64,000 bases of DNA from an uncultured Opitutia bacterium (lineage in GTDB: Bacteria > Verrucomicrobiota > Verrucomicrobiia > Opitutales > Opitutaceae), in contig CAIRCN010000056.1 in assembly GCA_903877135.1 (NCBI GenBank), positions 1 through 64,000 of the forward strand, read 5' to 3'. The position numbers and the translations under genes are program-made. Below, one piece after another: positions 17,414 to 25,058 of the stretch. The notes under the pieces were generated by a model. It ran no database searches. It had not been told where the DNA came from and worked only from the letters and a program-made list of their open reading frames with translations. Each line of letters opens with the position of its first letter. Positions within the stretch are counted from its first letter, which is position 1.

Positions 17414-19569
17414 TGTAAATTCCTCGCCGCCACCTCGATCGCCGCACGCATCGTTTCCACCTGGCGCAGCACGTTCGCGTCGTCGCCGAGATGCTTGGGA
17501 TCGCGAAAATTTTCGAGCTGCGCGGCGACGGCGGCGGGCAAAGCGCCGCGGTTGTGCTCGCGCAGCCAGAGGAGTTTTTCCCACTCCTCGATTCCGTCGC
17601 GCAGCATTTCCCAGTGGATCGAGCTGCGCGGTCCGGGATAGACGAGAAACTCGTCGCCCGGCGGCAAGTCGCGCCGATATGGATGGCAGGAATAGAGCGT
17701 CTCGTGCAGCGGGTTTTCCGGCCAGGTCGTGAACGCCCAGCGCGCCATGCCGTCGTAGCCATTCACCGCCGTATAGTAACCGAGCCACACCGCCTCGGCT
17801 GGCGGACTCAGGACGAAGGTGTTGGGCCGCTTCGGATCGAGGCAGACGTAGAACGTCGTCACGCGGCCCTCGGCGCGCCGCCGGGCGATGTCGCGCAGCA
17901 AGTCGTCGCTCGCGTGGTCGAGGATGATGGTGAAGTCCGCCAGATCGAGGCCAGTGTAGTGGGACGGCGCCTGATTGCCGGCGAGTGCGGCCTTTAGTCG
18001 TGGGGCGTTGGTGCGCATCAACTCCATCATCGCCTTCATCATCGGGGCTGACGCCTCGTCGACGGCGACACGCGTGCACTCGAGCCAGCCTTTGACGGCG
18101 AGGTGACTTTCGAAATCGCGGAGGAATGGCCCCCAGTAATCCGCGTATTCGACCGTGCCCGGCTCGCATATGGCGGTGCGCATGACGCCCGTCGCGGCAT
18201 CGGTATATTCCATGCGGCCAGACCACGTGAGCATCGAGTAACAGTTGATCTGCTTCGAAATCCCGCAGCTCATCGCAAACTCCACGTAGCGGTCGAACAC
18301 TGTGTAGTCGAATTTCCACGAACCGTCGGGCCGGCGCACATGGTCAACCATCGAGAGATAATCGTCGTAGTCGCGCTTGCCCCAGGGCAGGGCAGTGATG
18401 GTCGTCGTGATGACTTTCTGGCCGGCGTGCGCGAGTTCGAGCAGGTAGGGCCGCATGAGGCGGAAATGCTCCTCGCTCCACGGCGCGACGCCGTGCCAGC
18501 GCGCGATAGACCACGGGTGCTGGAAAATATCGAGGTGAAACTTCCAGTCGGCCGGGGCAGGCAGTGTCGCGGGCAAAATCTCCAGCGCGAGCGGGAACAC
18601 CTTCGGCTCCGCGTCATCGGCGCGCAGCGTGAGCGTGCCGGCATAACTGCCCGGGGCGGCGTCGCGCGGCGTCTCCAGCGTCAGCCACACGTCGCGATAC
18701 GAGCCGGCCGGCATGTCCACGCGCACGGCGTCATCTAGGACGTCGCCCGCGGGCTGGCCGTCGGCGAGGACGTTGCGCACGAAGCGCGTCCGCACCGCCG
18801 ACGCCTGCAGTTCCGGGCCGACGCCAACGGCGCGCAGCGGCGAAACCTCCGCGCGCAAGCCCGTGCGGGCGGCATCGGTCCACACCACGAACTGGCCATG
18901 CACGCGCTCGCCGCGCCAAGCCGTGGCGCACCACTCGGTCGCGCCTTGAGTGAGCGGCAAGTTCGTCGCGTCGTAGCGGCGGTGGATGTCGCCGACCGCG
19001 CCTCCTAGCGTGCGCGTTGTCGGGGTGGCAAAGGCGGCGATTTCGCAGACATAGGGTCCATCGCCGGTAGGGGTCACACCGGTGACGGTCAGCCGCAGCG
19101 CGCACAGGTGCAGCGGCGTCGGCAGCACAACCACGAGGCCGGTCGCCGGTATCGGTTCGGAGCCAGCGAGCCGGTCGTGGAGCATTTGCCAGTGTTCACC
19201 GTCGGCGGAGCCTTCGAGGGCAAACCGGTAGCGGCGCGAGCCCGGCGCCCGCAGGTGGAGGTTGACCTGCGCGATGGTGCGCAGTTCGGGAAGTTCTAAC
19301 TTCAGCCACGAGGGGAACGTCTTTGAGGTCCAAAACATCACCGTGTCGTCGGTGATGCCATCGTGCGCGAACTCCGGCCGCTGCTCGTCGTCGTGGCTCG
19401 ACGCCGTGATTTTCGCCCCGCGCAGGACATCGGAAAACGCCGGCGCGGCGAGCAGTGGTGGAGCGGCGTCATAGGGAAAGTGGCGCGCGGCGAAAGGCGC
19501 AGGCGGTGCGCCGGCGACGACCCCGGCGGCGAGGGCGAACGCGGACGCGAGCAGGCGGGGCGCTTTCAT
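17410..19569 (-). CDS. Secreted DUF4091 glycoside-hydrolase-like protein with discoidin-type domain
   Basis: A 719-residue exported protein. After the signal peptide (residues 1-20) comes a F5/8 type C (discoidin)-like carbohydrate-binding region at about 50-185 (AKITASSHDDEQRPEFAHDGITDDTVMFWTSK... and later LRLTVTGV). The remainder matches DUF4091 proteins, which have a TIM-barrel-like core. Recognisable segments include WKFHLDIFQHPWSIARWHGV, GWLECTRVAVDEA and the tail WEMLRDGIEEWEKL. DUF4091 members are often near sugar-degradation genes. Hydrolytic specificity is unknown. It overlaps the Gfo/Idh gene by 4 bp. Confidence 0.9.
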   Translation of the reverse strand: MKAPRLLASAFALAAGVVAGAPPAPFAARHFPYDAAPPLLAAPAFSDVLRGAKITASSHDDEQRPEFAHDGITDDTVMFWTSKTFPSWLKLELPELRTIAQVNLHLRAPGSRRYRFALEGSADGEHWQMLHDRLAGSEPIPATGLVVVLPTPLHLCALRLTVTGVTPTGDGPYVCEIAAFATPTTRTLGGAVGDIHRRYDATNLPLTQGATEWCATAWRGERVHGQFVVWTDAARTGLRAEVSPLRAVGVGPELQASAVRTRFVRNVLADGQPAGDVLDDAVRVDMPAGSYRDVWLTLETPRDAAPGSYAGTLTLRADDAEPKVFPLALEILPATLPAPADWKFHLDIFQHPWSIARWHGVAPWSEEHFRLMRPYLLELAHAGQKVITTTITALPWGKRDYDDYLSMVDHVRRPDGSWKFDYTVFDRYVEFAMSCGISKQINCYSMLTWSGRMEYTDAATGVMRTAICEPGTVEYADYWGPFLRDFESHLAVKGWLECTRVAVDEASAPMMKAMMELMRTNAPRLKAALAGNQAPSHYTGLDLADFTIILDHASDDLLRDIARRRAEGRVTTFYVCLDPKRPNTFVLSPPAEAVWLGYYTAVNGYDGMARWAFTTWPENPLHETLYSCHPYRRDLPPGDEFLVYPGPRSSIHWEMLRDGIEEWEKLLWLREHNRGALPAAVAAQLENFRDPKHLGDDANVLRQVETMRAAIEVAARNLQ

Positions 19570-19639
19570 AGTGCAACCCTACGCGGGCCGGCCAGGCGCA
19601 CAACGCGAAATCGGCGGCAGTCGGACTCTTTGCGGAAAA

Positions 19640-19675
19640 ACGAACCGGCCGCGGAGTGAACATCTCCGCGGCCGG
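19640..19675 (-). terminator. Second terminator of the cytochrome/porin operon
   Basis: A 12-bp stem (19645-19656 with 19664-19675, loop of 7) is followed on the minus strand by TTCGTTTTT. It backs up the hairpin at 19711-19740, so transcription from the porin gene should not enter the DUF4091 gene. Confidence 0.85.
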
Positions 19676-19694
19676 CATTTATGGGGTAGCCGAG

Positions 19695-19740
19695 AAAAAC
19701 TCAGCTGGGACTGCTGCCGGTGTTTGAGCACCGGCAGCAG
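19695..19740 (-). terminator. First terminator of the cytochrome/porin operon
   Basis: A perfect 12-bp stem, CACCGGCAGCAG at 19729-19740 with CTGCTGCCGGTG at 19711-19722, is followed after 11 bases on the minus strand by a run of five T (19695-19699). It starts 10 bp after the porin stop codon. Confidence 0.75.
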
Positions 19741-19750
19741 CGGGGGAGAA

Positions 19751-21970
19751 TCAGAGGCCGTATTCGATCGAAACGTAGCCGATGGGACCGTGGAAGTTGG
19801 TCAGGCCGCCGGTAGTGCCGTTCGTGCTGTCAAAGTAACCGAGCTTGGCGTTGCCAACCATCTTGTCCGAGAACTTGTGCTTCAGGCCGACGGTCACAGC
19901 CACGTCCTTAGCGACCACCCCGTAGGGCATCGTCCGGACGGCCAGAGCGGTGTTGCCATCGTCCGCCCGATAGTAGTTCCACTGGAGCTGGAGGTCGTCG
20001 GTCTTGGTCATCACCGCGCCGAGGAGCAGGGTGGTCGTGAGGTAGTTGTTCTTGGAATCCTGGAGAACCATGTTCACGTCCCAAGCTTGGCTGGTTCCGG
20101 AGGCGGGGGCGATGCCGGCATTGGGATAGACCGTGTTGATGTTGTTATACACGAGGTTCACGTTTGCCTGCGCATAGAACGAGGTGGCAGGCGTCCAGTC
20201 GATGGTCTCGCCGATGCTTTGGTTCTTCGCGTCGCAAGAATCGTAGGCCGGGAAGGTGGGCAGGAAGCCCGTGACCTTCATTTTGCCGGCCTGATTGAGG
20301 TAGCGCGTGGTGAAGGAGAGCGCTTCGTTGGCCTTGACGATGGCGGTCAACTTCACGCCGGTGAACCGGTTGTCGAGCAGGTAGTAATCGCCAAGACGGG
20401 TGCCAAAGCCGGTGGACTCGTTCTGGTGGTTTTTGCTGAACAGCTCGGCACGCAGGGTGAGGAGCATCGATTGCCGCCAGTTGGCGCCGACGGTGTAGTT
20501 GCCATGGTCTTCCGAGACATTGCTTGCGACGAGAGTACCAGCCGCTGCCGTGAGGGGATTGTAGGCCGACGAGTCGTATTCCGTGCCGCTCAAGCAGCGC
20601 TTGCTGGCGTTGGCGTAGAGCGCGAGGTTTTTGATGCCGGTGAAGCGAATTTCAGCCTCGGGGGTCGTCGCGTTCTGCGTGATGTTCGACCACTCAAAGC
20701 GCGGTGTGCTCGCGGTGGTGGTTGCGGGTGTGCCGCTGGCGGCCACTACGGTGTATGTGCCTGCACCAAGGACATATTCCTGTTCGCGTTTCACGGCTAG
20801 TTTCAGGGAGATATCTTTCGTGGCTGCATAGGTCAGGGCAGCGTTAAACTTGAATTCCTTGATGTGGGAACCGCCAGCAATACTTTGGTATTGATAAGTC
20901 TGAACTGGCACTACGCCCGTCGCCGCCGACAACCCGGAGCCGACAATCACGCCGGTAGCCGTCGTGGCCGTGCTGGTGATTATGGAGCGATCACCACTAT
21001 AATCGGAGTGGAGCAACTGGTAGCTGAAGCCGGTGTTCAGCTTGAGCTTATCGTTAAACGGAGTCTCCGTCGTCGCGAGGAATGAGGTCGCGCGAGAGGC
21101 AGTTCCATTACCCGTCTGCGCGATGACTTGGTTGTTCATGTTGAGCGCAGGCAGTAGGACCGTCGAGGCTGGAGCTGGATAAGGCTTAACCTCATTGGGG
21201 AATCTAGTGGTGTAGAGGGTGTCGAGGTTCTTGATATCTTCGCCAAGGAGCGTGACTTGGAAACTGGTCTTGCCAAGAGTGTGCTTCATGGAGAGTTCCA
21301 GCTTCTCGGTGCGCTCGCCGATGTTGATGTAGCTGGGCATGAATTTGCGCACCTGCGAGATGGGCGGGTTGTTATTGGGCATCCCCGTGAAGTCGCTGTC
21401 GCCCCATATGGTTGAGTCTTTCTGGCCGTTGCGTGTCTCGTTGCTGTAACGGAAGCTAAAGACGGGGGCGTTGGGCAGGGCGAGGGTGGCACTGACCCAG
21501 AGATTGCCGCGGTCGAGAAAGAGCAAACGTTGGGTGAGTGGCATCCACTGGCTGCTGGTCGGGAAGAAGCCGCCCACGCCGTCGTAGAAGGTGCGGAAGC
21601 GCTTGTAGCCAAAATCAACGGAGCCTACCTCGTTCTTGTTGATGCGGAACTGGGCGAGATAATCTTCGGTCCCGACCAGCGCATGGCCGTCGAACTGCAC
21701 GGTGGTGTCCTTGGACGCTTCTTTGGCGTAATGATAATCCTCGATGCCAGCGCCGCCGTTATGCTGCGTCTGCGTGCGAGTCTGGAACGAGCTGACATCG
21801 CCGGTCACAGAAGGAGCCTGACCGCTGATCTTGATGTAGCTCTCGAAGTTAGGGAAGGCGTCGTCGGCCACGGCCTTGTCCGCTCCACGGGTGGGAGCGG
21901 CGGCCAGGGCAAGCAAGGCACCGACCAACAGGCTGGTGCCGCGAACAACTGGAGAAAAAAAGAGTTTCAT
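19751..21970 (-). CDS. MtrB/PioB-like outer membrane beta-barrel porin
   Basis: A 739-residue outer-membrane protein. A signal peptide of about 29 residues is followed by strongly amphipathic beta strands to a C-terminal YVSIEYGL. Segments such as FRINKNEVGSVDFGYKRFRTFYDGVGGFF match the MtrB/PioB family, the barrel that sheaths a periplasmic multiheme cytochrome across the outer membrane. The gene is directly downstream of such a cytochrome (19 bp), as in mtrAB and pioAB. The N-terminal CxxC of Shewanella MtrB is not present; only two Cys occur, both internal. The start at 21970 is the one giving a signal peptide. Probable role: conduit for electrons across the outer membrane. Direction and partner outside the cell are unknown. 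Confidence 0.85.
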   Translation of the reverse strand: MKLFFSPVVRGTSLLVGALLALAAAPTRGADKAVADDAFPNFESYIKISGQAPSVTGDVSSFQTRTQTQHNGGAGIEDYHYAKEASKDTTVQFDGHALVGTEDYLAQFRINKNEVGSVDFGYKRFRTFYDGVGGFFPTSSQWMPLTQRLLFLDRGNLWVSATLALPNAPVFSFRYSNETRNGQKDSTIWGDSDFTGMPNNNPPISQVRKFMPSYINIGERTEKLELSMKHTLGKTSFQVTLLGEDIKNLDTLYTTRFPNEVKPYPAPASTVLLPALNMNNQVIAQTGNGTASRATSFLATTETPFNDKLKLNTGFSYQLLHSDYSGDRSIITSTATTATGVIVGSGLSAATGVVPVQTYQYQSIAGGSHIKEFKFNAALTYAATKDISLKLAVKREQEYVLGAGTYTVVAASGTPATTTASTPRFEWSNITQNATTPEAEIRFTGIKNLALYANASKRCLSGTEYDSSAYNPLTAAAGTLVASNVSEDHGNYTVGANWRQSMLLTLRAELFSKNHQNESTGFGTRLGDYYLLDNRFTGVKLTAIVKANEALSFTTRYLNQAGKMKVTGFLPTFPAYDSCDAKNQSIGETIDWTPATSFYAQANVNLVYNNINTVYPNAGIAPASGTSQAWDVNMVLQDSKNNYLTTTLLLGAVMTKTDDLQLQWNYYRADDGNTALAVRTMPYGVVAKDVAVTVGLKHKFSDKMVGNAKLGYFDSTNGTTGGLTNFHGPIGYVSIEYGL

Positions 21971-21989
21971 GGCAGGAAAGGTTCGGGGT

Positions 21990-22790
21990 TCAGTAACGGA
22001 AGTGATTGTTGGCGTTGGAACCGTGAGGCGCCTCGTGGCAAGCGGCGCTCCAGCAGGTGCCCTGCATGAGACGCGCGTTGTGATTTTGGACACCAGAGTT
22101 GATCGCGTTGGCGTTGATTACACCAGCAGGAGTCGCCCCGGGCGCTTCCAAGTGGCAGCGCAGGCAGAGGTTGGCGTCGCGGGCGACGAGCATCTTCTGG
22201 TTTACTGTGCCGTGCGGGTTGTGGCAGGCCGTGCAGCCTTCCTTCATCGCGGCATGTTCGAACACGAAAGGTCCCTTTTGGGCGGTGTGGCACTTGGTGC
22301 AGGTCTCAAGTTCGCTCTCGAGCGCCGCGCCCGAGCCCTTGACCGCGCTGCCCTCGTGGACGTCATGGCAGTCCACGCAGCCGATCTTGCCGGCCAGCAC
22401 CGGGTGGGTGTTGGGCAGGCTGAACTGGCCGCGCTTGTCGAGATGGCATTGGAAACACGTCTCGGGCGACTTGCGGGGGTTGATGATTGTGCCTTTGCCG
22501 CCGCCGGCCTTAACATGCTGGCTACCGGGCCCGTGACAGGCCTCGCAGCCGATGTCACCGACCTTGGGGTCGCTCAAGGCGAGACGGGCGTGCGTGGCAG
22601 ACGCGAAGTGATCAGTCTGATCGGAGTGGCACTGGGCGCACTCCTTAGTGCCGACATATGTTGCTCCGGCGATCTTGGCCGGCGCAACAATGGTGCGATT
22701 CGCCATCACACAGGAGATGAGCAGCAGGCCCCAGGCCGCGGCTCCTCCGAAGATGAGGGTTTGTTTGGTCCAACGTTGGCGCATGTTCAT
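21990..22790 (-). CDS. MtrA/DmsE-like multiheme cytochrome c
   Basis: A 266-residue exported cytochrome. Seven canonical CXXCH sites start at Cys51, 82, 112, 138, 164, 186 and 209. An eighth, probably atypical CX4CH site is Cys246-His252. Several extra His residues can serve as distal ligands. CHGPGSQH and the C-terminal HGSN match the MtrA/DmsE family, whose Shewanella members have ten hemes, so this one is smaller. The N-terminus has a hydrophobic stretch ending LLISC, a possible lipobox with Cys27. It precedes the MtrB/PioB-like barrel and should be its periplasmic partner. A lipid anchor, if real, would differ from soluble MtrA. Confidence 0.92.
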   Translation of the reverse strand: MNMRQRWTKQTLIFGGAAAWGLLLISCVMANRTIVAPAKIAGATYVGTKECAQCHSDQTDHFASATHARLALSDPKVGDIGCEACHGPGSQHVKAGGGKGTIINPRKSPETCFQCHLDKRGQFSLPNTHPVLAGKIGCVDCHDVHEGSAVKGSGAALESELETCTKCHTAQKGPFVFEHAAMKEGCTACHNPHGTVNQKMLVARDANLCLRCHLEAPGATPAGVINANAINSGVQNHNARLMQGTCWSAACHEAPHGSNANNHFRY

Positions 22791-22876
22791 AGCGATGTGA
22801 TTAGGGTAGCTTTCGGTTCGGTCCGGATTCGATTTATATAAGGAGTCCTGTTAGGGATGCCGGAGTATCTTGAATT

Positions 22877-22917
22877 TTTGCGTAACCTACTGCGCACATA
22901 TTGCCAACTGTTGCGCA
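22877..22917 (-). promoter_or_regulatory. Tandem 20-bp repeat, candidate operator of the cytochrome operon
   Basis: Two units at 22877-22896 and 22898-22917 are 21 bp apart. On the minus strand they read TGCGCAGTAGGTTACGCAAA and TGCGCAACAGTTGGCAATAT. The second matches a unit upstream of the TonB receptor at 14 of 20 positions; the first is weaker. The nearer unit ends 87 bp from the cytochrome start. It also contains the palindrome TTGCGCAA (22911-22918), typical of LacI-family operators. Confidence 0.5.
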
Positions 22918-23217
22918 AACCTTGGTGAATCTGACTGCACCAGAAACTGAAACAGGACACGGCAGCGGGATGTCATGTGTGTTTGCAGGTGTTGGGTGCA
23001 CAACCCGCCGCATCGGGTCGCCAGTGGCCCAGCGCGAGAACTCCTTCGCATCCAGCCAATCCAGCATAACTAACTCTCCTCTCCCGACTGTCTAACCCGA
23101 GGGGTCCGTCTCAGACAGCGGTGTCTATATGAGATTAACAACTGGTATGAGCCATAAATTGCCCAGCTGTAAGCTTGCGCGCTGAGACCATGAGTATGGA
23201 GTCGGTTTGAAGACCGT

Positions 23218-23234
23218 TGCGCACCTACGATAAC
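23218..23234 (+). promoter_or_regulatory. Single TGCGCA-type site upstream of the esterase
   Basis: TGCGCACCTACGATAAC lies 64 bp before the esterase start on its coding strand. It resembles the TonB-receptor repeat unit (TGCGTAACAACTGATAAT) with one gap. It is a weaker match than the tandem pairs. Confidence 0.35.
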
Positions 23235-23298
23235 AGGTGAGTCAACGATGCACTCGCTTGCGCCGGGAATGTTTTCAACATCGAATGCAGAGGTTCTC

Positions 23299-24810
23299 AT
23301 GCGCTCCTTTTCGTCTCTCGCCCTTCTGCTGTTCTCCGTCTCCGCCGCATGGGCCGAGGTCGCCTTGGCGCCGCTCTTCACCGATCACGCGGTCCTGCAG
23401 TGCGAAAAGCCCGTGCCCGTGTGGGGTCGCGCGACTGCCGGCGAAAAAATTGTGGTGACCTTCCGAGGTCAGACTCTCGCCGCTACCGCTGGTGCAGATG
23501 GACGCTGGAGCGTGACACTCACGCCACTGGCCGCCACCGCGGAGGGCGCCGATCTCGTGGCCTCCGGCACCAGCACGCTCACGCTCCACGATGTCGTGGT
23601 CGGCGAGGTGTGGCTCGCTTCCGGCCAGTCGAACATGGAGTGGCCGCTGGCGAAGGCGCACAACGCCGAGAAGGAAATCGCCGCGGCCAACTTCCCGCTG
23701 ATCCGACACATTCGCATTGAGCATGCCATCGCCGGCCAGCCGGCCGACACCGCCAAGACCAGTGGCTGGCAGAGCGCCAGCCCCGCGACGGCCGGGGTGT
23801 TCACCGCGGTCGGTTATTTTTTCGCCCGCGACCTGCACCGGAAACTCGGTGTCCCGGTGGGCATTATCAACAGCTCCTTCGGCGGCACGCCCATCGAGTC
23901 GTGGCTGAGCGACAGCACGCTGCGCGGCACCACGGCATTTCCCGCAATTGACGCGCGCTGGCAGAAAAATTTGGCGGAATTTTCCGAGCGGCAGGCGCGG
24001 TATCCCGTGGAGTGCGCGGCGTGGTTGGAGGCCGAGGAAAAGGCCAGAACCACCCACACCAAAAACACCGCGCCGAGGCCGCGCGCGCCGGTGGGCCCAG
24101 GCACGCCGTATGCGTTGTCCGGCCTGTTCAACGGCATGATCGCGCCGCTACAGCCCGGGGCGTTGCGCGGCGTGATCTGGTATCAGGGTGAGTCGAACTG
24201 GCCGCGCGCCGGTGAATACGCGGAACTGTTCCCAGCGCTCATCCGCTCGTGGCGCGCCGGCTGGGGGCGGGACGATCTGCCATTTCTCTTTGTGCAACTG
24301 GCCAACTTTGCGGACCCGGGTGATCCGACCGGCCGCGGTTGGGCGCCGCTGCGCGAGGCGCAGGCCAGAGCACTAGCGCTCCCGGCCACTGGGATGGCGG
24401 TGACGATCGACATCGGCGACGCGAAGGATATACACCCGACCAACAAGCAGGAGGTCGGTCGCCGGCTCGCGCTCATCGCCAAAGCCACCGTCTACGGTCT
24501 TGCGACCGACCACGCAGGGCCGACCTTCGCCAGCGCCACACGCGAGAAGGCCGCGCTGCGGGTGCGGTTTGCGCACGTCGCGACCGGGCTCGTGGCGCAC
24601 GACCGGACCGTGCAGTCGCTCGAACTGGCGGGAGCGGACAAGGTTTTTCATCCCGCCACGGCGAAGATCGAGCGCGGCACGCTGCTGGTTTCCTCGCCAG
24701 CGGTGAAGGAGCCGGTGGCGGTGCGCTATGCTTGGAGCAATGCCCCTGTGGCCAACCTCTACAACGGCTCCGGCCTGCCCGCAGTGCCTTTTCTCTCGGA
24801 CAACTGGTAG
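23299..24810 (+). CDS. Sialate O-acetylesterase family protein
   Basis: A 503-residue secreted SGNH-type esterase that should remove acetyl groups from glycans such as sialic acid or xylan. A signal peptide (MRSFSSLALLLFSVSAAWA) precedes a beta-rich N-terminal domain and the esterase core. The nucleophile is in ASGQSNMEWP, about 115 residues from the start. GVIWYQGESNW is the family's GES block, and the Asp/His pair is in DIGDAKDIHPTNKQ. The chosen start at 23299 puts the signal peptide at the N-terminus. The frame is open from 23248. It is monocistronic on this strand. Confidence 0.93.
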   Translation: MRSFSSLALLLFSVSAAWAEVALAPLFTDHAVLQCEKPVPVWGRATAGEKIVVTFRGQTLAATAGADGRWSVTLTPLAATAEGADLVASGTSTLTLHDVVVGEVWLASGQSNMEWPLAKAHNAEKEIAAANFPLIRHIRIEHAIAGQPADTAKTSGWQSASPATAGVFTAVGYFFARDLHRKLGVPVGIINSSFGGTPIESWLSDSTLRGTTAFPAIDARWQKNLAEFSERQARYPVECAAWLEAEEKARTTHTKNTAPRPRAPVGPGTPYALSGLFNGMIAPLQPGALRGVIWYQGESNWPRAGEYAELFPALIRSWRAGWGRDDLPFLFVQLANFADPGDPTGRGWAPLREAQARALALPATGMAVTIDIGDAKDIHPTNKQEVGRRLALIAKATVYGLATDHAGPTFASATREKAALRVRFAHVATGLVAHDRTVQSLELAGADKVFHPATAKIERGTLLVSSPAVKEPVAVRYAWSNAPVANLYNGSGLPAVPFLSDNW

Positions 24811-25058
24811 GGGAAATCCAAGTCTCGGAGGACGTGAACTAGCTTTGCGCGTTCACCGCATGCCCGACACAACGAAAGTCGCGCAGGCGTCCTCTTCGGA
24901 TCTTTGCTCAAGCATCAGTAGGTCGATTTGTCCGCCAATTTCGCTCGCTCCGCCTCACCGAGAGGGCACGGGCCAGCGTTGTTCTTTAAAACTGCGACCA
25001 GGTTGAACCTCGTCCTTATCCGGTTTCAGCGTATGTGGCGCCGTTGCATCGGCGCCCT
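24811..25058. other. 248-bp convergent intergenic region
   Basis: It lies between the stop of the esterase and the stop of the kinase gene. No clear terminator hairpin with a T-run and no supported gene were found. Confidence 0.4.

Larger units (their letters stand above)
22791..23298. other. 508-bp divergent intergenic region
   Basis: It separates the leftward cytochrome-porin operon from the rightward sialate O-acetylesterase. It contains the tandem TGCG-type repeat at 22877-22917 facing the cytochrome and a single related site at 23218-23234 facing the esterase. A 77-residue minus-strand frame at 22834-23067 has no family signal and is not called. Confidence 0.55.

Noticed and set aside
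22834-23067. 77-residue ORF upstream of the cytochrome gene
   Set aside because: Unlike a protein in composition and lies across the candidate operator; no homology recognised.
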